DNA of 12,607 nt, taken from contig CAIVVS010000062.1 in NCBI GenBank assembly GCA_903909415.1, positions 1 through 12,607 of the forward strand, read 5' to 3'. A program made the position numbers and the translations under genes. The DNA comes from an uncultured Pseudomonadota bacterium. Its GTDB lineage: Bacteria; Pseudomonadota; Gammaproteobacteria; Burkholderiales; SG8-39. Each line of letters begins with the position of its first letter. Position 1 is the first letter of the stretch. Shown here in pieces: positions 1-6,274 of the stretch. A model generated the notes under the pieces. The model did not search any database, was not told the DNA's origin, and saw only the letters and a program-made list of their open reading frames with translations.

Positions 1-627
1 CAGCAGCGCGGACCACTGGTAGTAGTCCACCGCGCCGCCGACCTCCAGCACCGAGGGGAGCAGCGTGTGGTACTTCACGTCCAGGATGCGCGCGGTGTTG
101 TCGGCGCGCTCCAGGAAGGTGGCGATGCGGATGAAGCTGTAGCCCTCGTCGCGCAGCATGGTGCCGTAGGTGATGCCGCGGAACAGCTGCGAGCGGGTCT
201 TCACCCACTCGAAGAACTCGGACACGCCCTGCGCCTCGATCGCGGCGTAGGTGGCGCTGCGCATCTCGATCCAGGTCCCGTTCAGGCATTCCCACATCTC
301 GGCCGACAGCGCGCCGCGCTGGGCACGGCCGTTCTCGCGCGCGGTCTGGATCGCGGAGTACACGGAGGACGGGTTGTCGGCGTCGAGCACCATGTAGCGC
401 AGCACGCTCTCGGCGGACAGGTCCTTGTAGCGCTCGTAGTAGTCGGTCACCAGCCCGGTCACCACCAGCGGCACCACCCAGGGCTCGGCCCACTTCTCGC
501 CCGGCCCCATCACGCGGTAGGGCAGCAGCGACATGCGGTAGGTCACGTCTAGCATGCGCGCGACGTTCTCTGCCCGCTCCATGTAGCGGGCCATCCAGTA
601 GAGGTCGTTGGCGGTGCGCGAGAGCAT
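1..627 (-). CDS. alpha-E domain protein (DUF403 type), 3' end off window
   Basis: Helical protein of the alpha-E (DUF403) family, a partner of circularly permuted ATP-grasp enzymes in predicted peptide-synthesis operons; its biochemical role is not established. The frame opens with ATG at 627 and stays open for 209 codons to the window edge; full-length members are usually about 310-320 residues, so roughly two thirds is present. The N-terminus MLSRTANDLYWMARYMERAE is typical of the family, as is DADNPSSV near residues 82-89. The helix motif ERAENVARMLDVTY (about 17-30) recurs as ERADNTARILDVKY (about 173-186), which suggests an internal duplication. The gene starts 4 bp after the stop of the ATP-grasp gene, so the two are almost certainly co-transcribed and translationally coupled. 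The next gene off the left edge is commonly a transglutaminase-like protein, but it is not visible here. Family assignment is confident; function is not. Confidence 0.93.
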   Translation of the reverse strand, partial: MLSRTANDLYWMARYMERAENVARMLDVTYRMSLLPYRVMGPGEKWAEPWVVPLVVTGLVTDYYERYKDLSAESVLRYMVLDADNPSSVYSAIQTARENGRAQRGALSAEMWECLNGTWIEMRSATYAAIEAQGVSEFFEWVKTRSQLFRGITYGTMLRDEGYSFIRIATFLERADNTARILDVKYHTLLPSVLEVGGAVDYYQWSALL

Positions 628-631
628 GGCG

Positions 632-2053
632 TCAGCGGTCCAGTATCCAGGTGTCCTTGGTCCCGCCGCCCTGCGACGAGTTGACCACCAGCGACCCTTC
701 CTTGAGCGCGACCCGCGTCAGCCCCCCCGGGACGATCTTGACGTCGCGTCCGGACAGCACGAAGGGGCGCAGGTCGATGTGGCGCGGCGCGATGCCCGCG
801 TCGACGAAGGTCGGGCAGGTGGACAGCGCAAGCGTCGGCTGGGCGATGTACTTGTCGGGTGCGGCGAGGATGCGGTCGCGGAACTCGTCGCGCTGCGCCT
901 GCGTGGCGGCCGGCCCGATCAGCATGCCGTAGCCGCCCGAGCCGTGCGTTTCCTTGACCACCAACTCGTGCAGGTGGCCGATCACGTACTGCAGGTCGTC
1001 GCGCAGGCGGCAGTCGTAGGTGGGCACGTTGGACAGGATGGGCTTCTCGCCGAGGTAGAACTCGATCATCTTCGGCACGTAGGGGTAGACCGCCTTGTCG
1101 TCGGCGATGCCCGTACCCACCGCGTTGGCCAGGGTCACGTGGCCGGCGCGGTACACGGCCATCAGGCCGGCAACGCCCAGCATGGAATCGGCGCGGAACA
1201 CGCGCGGGTCGAGGAAGTCGTCATCCACCCGGCGGTAGATCACGTCCACCTTCTGCGGGCCGCGCGTGGTGCGCATCCAGACGTAGTCGTCGCGCACGAA
1301 CAGGTCCTGGCCCTCGACCAGTTCGATGCCCATCTGCTGCGCGAGGAAGGTGTGCTCGAAATAGGCGCTGTTGTAGGCGCCCGGTGTGAGCAGCACCACC
1401 GTCGGGTTGGCGACGTTGTTGGGCGCCATCGCGCGCAGGTTCTCAAGCAGCAGGTAGGGGTAGTGGTCCACCGGCGCCACGCTCTGCCGGCCGAACAACT
1501 CCGGGAACAGCCGCATCATCATCTTGCGGTTCTCGAGCATGTAGGACACGCCCGAGGGCACGCGCAGGTTGTCCTCGAGGATGAAGAACTGCGGCTGGCC
1601 GCCCTCGCCGTCGGCGCGCACCACGTCCACGCCGGCGATGTGCGCGTACACGTCCCCGGGCACGTCCACGCCCTGCATCTGCGCGCGGTACTGGCTGTTC
1701 TGCAGCACCATGGCCTCGGGGATGAGTCCGGCGCGAAGGATGTCCTGGCCGTGGTACACGTCGCGCAGGAAGGCGTTGAGCGCGCGCACCCGCTGCTTGA
1801 GCCCGGCCTCTAGCAGGCGCCACTCGTCCTGCGGGATCACGCGCGGCACGATGTCGAAGGGGATCAGGCGCTCGGTGCCGCCCTCGTCGCCGTACACGGT
1901 GAAGGTGATGCCGACGCGATGGAAGGCCATCTCGGCCTCGCGCCGCTTCTGGCGGATGCGGTCCTCGGGCATGGCGGCCAGCCAGTCGGCAAAGGCCGCA
2001 TAGTGCGGGCGCAGCCCGCCACCGGCCGCGTGCATCTCGTCGAAGAATGTCAT
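632..2053 (-). CDS. circularly permuted ATP-grasp type 2 protein
   Basis: Predicted ATP-dependent carboxylate-amine ligase of the circularly permuted ATP-grasp family, thought from comparative genomics to make or modify small peptides together with alpha-E proteins. I place the start at the ATG at 2053 (473 residues) because the protein then begins MTFFDEMHAAGG, followed by RPHYAAFADWL, as in family members. In-frame ATGs at 2077 and 2104 would add 8 or 17 residues that are not family-like, and none of the three has a strong ribosome site. In this numbering, conserved blocks are LEDNLRVPSG (about 159-168), LTPGAYNSAYFEH (222-234), VKETHGSGGYG (366-376), HIDLRPF (425-431) and SSQGGGTKDTW (459-469), so the nucleotide-binding and acidic metal-binding segments look intact. 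It is first in the visible operon, with an AT-rich promoter-like region upstream. The true substrate is unknown. Confidence 0.93.
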   Translation of the reverse strand: MTFFDEMHAAGGGLRPHYAAFADWLAAMPEDRIRQKRREAEMAFHRVGITFTVYGDEGGTERLIPFDIVPRVIPQDEWRLLEAGLKQRVRALNAFLRDVYHGQDILRAGLIPEAMVLQNSQYRAQMQGVDVPGDVYAHIAGVDVVRADGEGGQPQFFILEDNLRVPSGVSYMLENRKMMMRLFPELFGRQSVAPVDHYPYLLLENLRAMAPNNVANPTVVLLTPGAYNSAYFEHTFLAQQMGIELVEGQDLFVRDDYVWMRTTRGPQKVDVIYRRVDDDFLDPRVFRADSMLGVAGLMAVYRAGHVTLANAVGTGIADDKAVYPYVPKMIEFYLGEKPILSNVPTYDCRLRDDLQYVIGHLHELVVKETHGSGGYGMLIGPAATQAQRDEFRDRILAAPDKYIAQPTLALSTCPTFVDAGIAPRHIDLRPFVLSGRDVKIVPGGLTRVALKEGSLVVNSSQGGGTKDTWILDR

Positions 2054-2104
2054 GGATGGAACTGTCCGCTGTGGCATGGCCTGAAGTAACCGGATCCGTC
2101 GCAA

Positions 2105-2160
2105 CGCCTATGCCAAATGACATAAACCGCTGTTTTTATTGAATTATTACACCTTCTGCC
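2105..2160 (-). promoter_or_regulatory. AT-rich promoter-like region before the ATP-grasp gene
   Basis: This is the only clearly AT-rich island in the left third of the window, lying just upstream of the minus-strand ATP-grasp gene. It contains the imperfect 16-bp palindrome TATGCCAAATGACATA at 2109-2124 (12 of 16 positions symmetric), centred about 63 bp upstream of the chosen start codon, which resembles an operator half-site pair. No -35/-10 pair with good spacing could be picked by eye, so the promoter is inferred from composition and position only. Confidence 0.35.
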
Positions 2161-2200
2161 GAACTCCACCCCCGGCAATCGCACCAACCGGGGGCCGCGC

Positions 2201-2217
2201 CGCCCCGTCACGGGGCG
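2201..2217 (-). terminator. hairpin downstream of transaldolase
   Basis: A perfect 7-bp GC stem (CGCCCCG/CGGGGCG) with a 3-nt loop lies 24 bp past the transaldolase stop. A second possible stem, CCCCCGG at 2169-2175 pairing with CCGGGGG at 2188-2194, follows in the direction of transcription. Neither is followed by a T tract, so this is a weak intrinsic terminator at best. The rest of 2054-2241 holds no gene. Confidence 0.35.
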
Positions 2218-2241
2218 CCGGGGCATGTGGCAAGCAGCCGG

Positions 2242-3360
2242 TCAGCCTGACTGCAGGGCCGCCTTGCGCTTGCCGTCCACGGCAGCGATCAGGCGGTCCC
2301 AGGCCTGGCTGAACTGCGCCAGGCCCTCGGCCAGCAGGGCGTCGGTCACGGGTTCCAGGGCAATGCCGCGCGCAGCCAGTGCGGCGAGCAGGTCGCGCTG
2401 GCCTTGCTCGTCCTCCAGCAGCGTGTCGCCGCGCACCACGCCGTGATCGCGGAAAGCGGCCAGGGTCGCCGGCGGCAGCGTGTTGACGGTATGCGGGCCA
2501 ACCAGTTCTTCCACATAGATGACGTCGCGGTAGGCCGGGTTCTTCGCGCTGGTGCTGGCCCACAGCAGGCGCTGCGGGCGCGCGCCGTGCGCGGCCAGCG
2601 CCTTGAAACGCGGGCCGGCGGCGAGGGCGCGGAAATGCGCGTAGGCCAGGCGCGCGTTGGCGATCGCCGCGCGCCCCGCCAGTGGCGCATCGGAAGCAGC
2701 GAGGCGCGCATCCACCGCGGCGTCGATGCGCGAGACGAAAAAGCTCGCGACGCTGGCAACGCCCTCCACCGGCAGACCGCGCGCGGCGCGCGCCTCCAGG
2801 CCCGCCAGCCAGGCCTCGGCCACCGCCTCATAGGCAGGCCGCGCGAACAGCAAGGTCACGTTGACGTGGATACCCTCCTCGATGAGCACCCGCAATGCGG
2901 CCACGCCGGCCGGCGTGCCGGGCACCTTGATCATCAGGTTCGGCCGGCCGACCGCGCGCCACAGTCGCCGCGCCTCTTCCAGCGTGCCCGCCGTGTCGTT
3001 GGCCAGCGCCGGGGCGACCTCCAGGCTCACGAAACCATCGACGCCCGCGCTGGCCGAGTGCACCGGCGCGAAGGCATCGGCGGCATCGCGTATGTCGGCC
3101 ACGGCCAGGGCCTCGCAGATCGCCGCCGCGTCCAGGCCGCGGCGCGCGAGTCCCGCGATGGCCGGGTCGTAGTCCGCGCCCGAGGCGATCGCCTTCTCGA
3201 AGATCGCGGGGTTGGAGGTGAGCCCGAGCAGGCCATCGTCGCGGACCATGCGGGAGAGTTCTCCCGATTGCAGCAGCTTGCGCTCGATGAAGTCCAGCCA
3301 GATCGACTGGCCGCGTTCGGTGAGTTGCCTGAGCGTGTTGCTGGTTGCGGTCATGTTCAT
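2242..3360 (-). CDS. tal: transaldolase
   Basis: Transaldolase of the non-oxidative pentose phosphate pathway, moving a dihydroxyacetone unit between sugar phosphates in the cytoplasm (EC 2.2.1.2). With the ATG at 3360 the product is 372 residues, normal for the longer subfamily found in actinobacteria, cyanobacteria and some proteobacteria. Seen in order: GQSIWLDFIERKLL near the N-terminus, TSNPAIFEKAI (about 48-58), DGFVSLEV (108-115), LMIKVPGT with the Schiff-base lysine at about 145, NVTLLFA (167-173) and a late STSAKNPAYRDVIYVEEL block. All of these match active transaldolase. An ATG at 3354 is equally possible; a longer frame reaching 3405 adds a proline-rich, non-family N-terminus. It stands alone, divergent from the MmgE/PrpD gene, with no transketolase or glucose-6-phosphate genes nearby, and is not fused to phosphoglucose isomerase. 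Confidence 0.95.
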   Translation of the reverse strand: MNMTATSNTLRQLTERGQSIWLDFIERKLLQSGELSRMVRDDGLLGLTSNPAIFEKAIASGADYDPAIAGLARRGLDAAAICEALAVADIRDAADAFAPVHSASAGVDGFVSLEVAPALANDTAGTLEEARRLWRAVGRPNLMIKVPGTPAGVAALRVLIEEGIHVNVTLLFARPAYEAVAEAWLAGLEARAARGLPVEGVASVASFFVSRIDAAVDARLAASDAPLAGRAAIANARLAYAHFRALAAGPRFKALAAHGARPQRLLWASTSAKNPAYRDVIYVEELVGPHTVNTLPPATLAAFRDHGVVRGDTLLEDEQGQRDLLAALAARGIALEPVTDALLAEGLAQFSQAWDRLIAAVDGKRKAALQSG

Positions 3361-3503
3361 GGCCGGTGGATGGGATGCGGTGGACGGCTGCGGACGGGGC
3401 AGCATGATGCCCCAAAGCGCAACAAGGGTCTACCGCGGGTGGGGCCCGGCCAGCCCCGGTGTAAGCTGCCCGTCCCGCATTCCTGCCGCATCGCACGACA
3501 ACC
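3361..3503. promoter_or_regulatory. divergent intergenic region, tal / MmgE-PrpD
   Basis: This 143-bp gap separates two divergent genes and must hold the start signals for both unless either is read from further away. It is GC-rich, and I could not pick a convincing sigma-70 promoter or operator. Neither start codon has a clear Shine-Dalgarno sequence. Confidence 0.3.
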
Positions 3504-4799
3504 ATGTCCACCCTGCGCGACGTCCTCGACTGGCTGTACCGCGAACCGCCCCCGCCGGGGGTACGCGAACGGGCCAGGCTGCTGTTGCTCGATACCCTTG
3601 GTTGCGCCGCGGCCGGGCTGCGCGCGCCGGAGGTGTCGGCCCTGGTGCGCGCCTCGGTGGCACTGGAGCCGGGCACGGTGCGCTGGCCGGGCATGCGCGA
3701 GGGCCTGTCCGCCAGCGCCGCCGCGTTCACCGGTGCCATCGCCGCCTGCCGGGACGAAGCCTGCGAGGGCCTCGCGCGGGCGCACGGCAGGCCGGGCATC
3801 GCCACCATCGCCGCCGCCGTGCCGCTGGCGCTGCGCCGCGGCGCGACGCTGGACGCGCTGCTGGACGCGCTGGTGGCGGGTTACGAAGTGGCCGGGCGGC
3901 TGGGCGAAGTGATGCGCATACGGCCCGGCATGCACGTGGACGCGACCTTCCCCAGCTTCGGCGCGGCCACCGCAGCGGCGCGTTTGCTGGGGCTGGGCGC
4001 GCGCGGCGCCGACGCCGCGGTGCAGATAGCGGCCAGCCAGCTCCCCGCCAGCCTCTACCTGCCGATCCGCGAAGGCGCGGATTCGCGCAACACCTTCCTC
4101 GGCCACGCGGCGATGCTCGGCCTGCAGTCCGCCATGTCGGTGCAGGCGGGCATGCGCGCGCCCGCGGATGCGGTCGGTGAGGCGCAGCGCATCGTGCTCG
4201 GCCACGCCGGCCTGCCCGCGCTCGCGCCGGTGGGCGAGTGGCTGCTGCCCCAGGGCTACATCAAGCCCTGGGCCGCGGTGCGCCACGTGCACTATGGCGC
4301 GGCGGGCGCGCTGGCGCTGCGCGCCCGCCTCCCGGATCCGGCGGCGGTGACGTCGGTGCACCTTTCCATCTACGAGGAAGCGACCATCTATTGCGCCAAC
4401 CGGGCGCCGCAGACCGCGATACAGGCGCAGTTCAGCCTGAGCTGGGGCATCGCAGCCATGCTGGTCCTGGGCGACCTCGGGCCCGAGGCCTTCGCCGCGG
4501 AAGCGCTCGCCGATGCGCGCATCCGGCGGATCGAATCGCTGGTGACGGTCAGCGCCGATCCGGGCTTGGGGGCCTCGGGCAAGCGCAGTGCGCTGCTGAA
4601 GGTCGGCGCCGCCGGCACGGCGCACGAGCATCGCGTGGAACGGGTACCCGGCGATCCGGGCGCCGCGATGCCGGCCGGCGACGTGATGGCGAAATTCCGT
4701 CGCTATGCGACGCCAACCCTGGGGGACACGGCGGCAGATGCGCTGGCCGCGGCCGTCACGGCCGGTCCCGGTGACGCGTCGCTTGCCGGGATGTGGTGA
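3504..4799 (+). CDS. MmgE/PrpD family protein
   Basis: Cytoplasmic enzyme of the MmgE/PrpD fold, which includes 2-methylcitrate dehydratase, cis-aconitate decarboxylase and iminodisuccinate epimerase. The 431-residue product is slightly shorter than the usual 440-490. Seen: LLLLDTLGCAAAG (about 27-39), GYEVAGRLGEV (126-136), HVDATFPSFGAATAAARLLG (144-163) and KPWAAVRHVHYGAAGALAL (254-272), which matches the family's lysine-bearing KPY-like segment. The usual HALD(F/Y)DD motif is replaced by ACRDEACEG (about 81-89), followed by AHGRPG (93-98) in place of the HPG-type block. The active site therefore differs from PrpD proper, and the reaction cannot be assigned; methylcitrate dehydratase looks unlikely without other prp genes. 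The start is the ATG at 3504, without a clear ribosome site. The gene is monocistronic and converges with the DUF3047 gene. Confidence 0.9.
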   Translation: MSTLRDVLDWLYREPPPPGVRERARLLLLDTLGCAAAGLRAPEVSALVRASVALEPGTVRWPGMREGLSASAAAFTGAIAACRDEACEGLARAHGRPGIATIAAAVPLALRRGATLDALLDALVAGYEVAGRLGEVMRIRPGMHVDATFPSFGAATAAARLLGLGARGADAAVQIAASQLPASLYLPIREGADSRNTFLGHAAMLGLQSAMSVQAGMRAPADAVGEAQRIVLGHAGLPALAPVGEWLLPQGYIKPWAAVRHVHYGAAGALALRARLPDPAAVTSVHLSIYEEATIYCANRAPQTAIQAQFSLSWGIAAMLVLGDLGPEAFAAEALADARIRRIESLVTVSADPGLGASGKRSALLKVGAAGTAHEHRVERVPGDPGAAMPAGDVMAKFRRYATPTLGDTAADALAAAVTAGPGDASLAGMW

Positions 4800-4800
4800 T

Positions 4801-4835
4801 CCGCGCCAGCCGCCTGCGCGCGCCTAGCGGCGCGG
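4801..4835. terminator. possible hairpin between convergent genes
   Basis: Arms CCGCGCC (4801-4807) and GGCGCGG (4829-4835) can pair around a 21-nt loop, or an inner 5-bp stem can form (4809-4813 with 4827-4831). The MmgE/PrpD gene (stop 4799) and the DUF3047 gene (stop 4824) converge here across only 24 bp. The right arm lies inside the DUF3047 reading frame and there is no T tract, so this is weak. Confidence 0.22.
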
Positions 4836-5612
4836 GGCCGGCAGGAACTGGATGTCGCCGTAGTAGGCGTGCGCCTGTTCCTCCGTGTTGTCGGTGTCGG
4901 TCAACACCGCCACGCTGACCAGGCGGCCCGGTTCCTCGCCGAAGGCGCGGCGGAAATCCTCGACGATGTTGCGCGTTTCCTCCCGCCACTGGCCGAGGCG
5001 GTCCTTGCCCGACTCGGCGACGATCATCTTGATGCGCGCGGTATGCAGGTTGGGCAGCAGCGTGCCCACCGGCGCCCGGTTCTCCCAGATGTACATCAGC
5101 GTCGCATAGGGCAGGTCGACCCCGGTCATCAACCGCAACTGGGTGGCGAACATCTTGTCGCTGAAGTCGAACCGGTTCTTGTCGCCCTCGAACGTCAGGA
5201 CCAGCCGCACCGGCGAGTCCTCGGCGTGGCGCTTGGTGTTGTCGGCGGACGGAATCAGCTCCTGGACCTTCCAGCGCCAGCGGATGACCGGAAACCGGTT
5301 GGCGTCCAGGTTCAGGTCGTGGACCAGCCCGGAAGCCGACGCGTCGGCCTTGGCCCGGACCACGGTGCGCCCGTCCTGGTGCACCAGCTGGTACTCGGTG
5401 CGCCGCTTGAAGCGGCTGAGCGACCAGACCCGCCATCCCGGCGGCAGGTCGCCGCCATCCTTGGCGGCCGAGAAGCGGGACGGCCCCTGGATGGACACCG
5501 CCTCGGGTTGATCCGGCCCGGACTCCCTCACCGGCACCGCGCACCCGGCGAGCAGCGACAGCAGGAACAGGCAGGCGAACGGGCGCGGGGACGCGCGAAA
5601 AGGTCGGTTCAT
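4824..5612 (-). CDS. DUF3047 family lipoprotein
   Basis: Predicted lipoprotein of the uncharacterised DUF3047 family, 262 residues from the ATG at 5612. I choose this start because it gives a proper lipoprotein signal: a basic head (MNRPFRASPR), a hydrophobic stretch and the lipobox LLAGC with the lipid-bearing cysteine at 24. A longer frame reaching 5786 would bury this signal and overlap the cytochrome gene. The mature part shows RWRWKV (about 111-116), DSPVRLVLTFEGD (132-144), MYIWEN (173-178) and an acidic C-terminal block ending AHAYYGDIQFL (247-257), all typical of the family. No function is known; it may bind a ligand in the envelope. It lies 92 bp downstream of the cytochrome c gene on the same strand and is plausibly co-transcribed with it. 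The stop falls 24 bp from the convergent MmgE/PrpD gene. Confidence 0.85.
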   Translation of the reverse strand: MNRPFRASPRPFACLFLLSLLAGCAVPVRESGPDQPEAVSIQGPSRFSAAKDGGDLPPGWRVWSLSRFKRRTEYQLVHQDGRTVVRAKADASASGLVHDLNLDANRFPVIRWRWKVQELIPSADNTKRHAEDSPVRLVLTFEGDKNRFDFSDKMFATQLRLMTGVDLPYATLMYIWENRAPVGTLLPNLHTARIKMIVAESGKDRLGQWREETRNIVEDFRRAFGEEPGRLVSVAVLTDTDNTEEQAHAYYGDIQFLPAPRR

Positions 5613-5704
5613 GCGACTGCCGGCGAAGGGGCGTGAAGCGGGGAGCCCGATGGTAGCCCGGCGTGACATCAACTCCAAGCAAGGTTTCGCATGGATCGCG
5701 CGCC

Positions 5705-6052
5705 TCAGTGCTGCGTCGCACCAGCCGCCAGGACGCCGAGGGCGCTCGATGCCGCAGGGCCGGGCCCGCACTTGCCGGCCTGGCAATTGAAGCGGTAGTA
5801 GCGGTCGTTGAGGAAGAAGGTGACGTCATCCAGGTCGTTGCGCGTCCAGGCCACCCCTGCCTCGCGGCCCCAGCGCTCGACCTGCACGCGGATCGCCGCA
5901 TAGTCGGGCGCGCGGCGTGCCTGGCGCAGGTGCACGCTGCGGCTGTGGCAGGCGGTGCAACTTGATTCGTACAGCATGCGCCCGCGATCGAGGTCCGCGG
6001 CATGCAGCGGCGCGGCGGTGGCGAGGACCAGCAACAGGATGGCACGCAGCAT
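5705..6052 (-). CDS. small periplasmic c-type cytochrome
   Basis: Exported monoheme cytochrome c of 115 residues. It has a Sec signal peptide (about 1-19, ending LHAA|D) and one heme site, CTACH, at 32-36. The segment SVHLRQARRAPDY follows, then LDDVTFFLNDRYYRF (74-88). This resembles small betaproteobacterial cytochromes that carry a histidine shortly after the heme site. No methionine follows the heme site, so His41 is a reasonable sixth-ligand candidate. The C-terminal tail FNCQAGKCGPG has two extra cysteines (90 and 95) but no CxxCH, so it is not a second heme site. The ATG at 6052 is supported by GGAG 6 nt upstream (6059-6062). A near-consensus FNR/ANR box lies about 61 bp upstream. The electron-transfer partner is unknown; the DUF3047 lipoprotein follows on the same strand. 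Confidence 0.88.
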   Translation of the reverse strand: MLRAILLLVLATAAPLHAADLDRGRMLYESSCTACHSRSVHLRQARRAPDYAAIRVQVERWGREAGVAWTRNDLDDVTFFLNDRYYRFNCQAGKCGPGPAASSALGVLAAGATQH

Positions 6053-6106
6053 GGCGTTCTCCGGACTTGGGGTGCCCCATGTTCACCGCGCCCGGCCCGG
6101 GCGGTA

Positions 6107-6120
6107 TTGACCTCCATCAA
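6107..6120 (-). promoter_or_regulatory. candidate FNR/ANR box
   Basis: On the minus strand the sequence reads TTGATGGAGGTCAA, against the FNR-family consensus TTGAT-N4-ATCAA, so 9 of 10 defined positions match. Its centre is about 61 bp upstream of the cytochrome c start codon. A class II FNR promoter (site centred near -41.5) would put the transcription start near 6072, about 20 nt before the ATG. The matching -10 would fall near 6078-6083, where the bases are only a weak match. The site could also affect the divergent TAXI gene. This is a prediction from pattern and position. Confidence 0.5.
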
Positions 6121-6176
6121 GCGCGGATAGTCCCGCCATGCCGGCTGCCGCCGGATATGGGGCCACCGGAAACCCT

Positions 6177-6182
6177 TACAAT
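6177..6182 (+). promoter_or_regulatory. -10-like element before TAXI-Bug operon
   Basis: TACAAT matches the sigma-70 -10 consensus at five of six positions and stands out in GC-rich sequence. No good -35 is seen 16-18 bp upstream. Initiation would be expected near 6189, giving a leader of about 86 nt before the TAXI gene start at 6275. The divergent gap 6053-6274 otherwise holds only the FNR-like box and a 26-codon open frame at 6190-6270 of doubtful status. Confidence 0.35.
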
Positions 6183-6274
6183 CCCGCCCATGAAACCGCC
6201 ACTTGCCCGCGCCCGCACAACCGACCGCACGGCGGGATCGCCCGACGCGGGCGCGCCGGCCGGCCGCTGACGCG

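Noticed and set aside
608..1813. Long plus-strand open frame opposite the ATP-grasp gene
   Set aside because: Its product is an Ala/Val/His/Arg-rich composition artefact with no recognisable domain, and the opposite strand encodes a clear family protein. It is a shadow of GC-rich codon use.
3548..3560. Hairpin CCCCCGCCGGGGG near the start of the MmgE/PrpD gene
   Set aside because: It lies inside conserved coding sequence (a Pro-Pro-Pro-Pro-Gly codon run) and needs no regulatory explanation.
2404..3912. Long plus-strand open frame across transaldolase and the MmgE/PrpD start
   Set aside because: It lies opposite well-conserved transaldolase coding sequence, crosses a divergent promoter region and has low-complexity arginine-rich content.
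3357..4631. Long minus-strand open frame opposite the MmgE/PrpD gene
   Set aside because: It has an Arg/Gly/His-rich product without motifs, fully opposite a recognisable enzyme gene.
5768..5786. CQAGKC in the cytochrome tail as a second heme site
   Set aside because: The spacing is C-x4-C and no histidine follows, so it does not match CxxCH.
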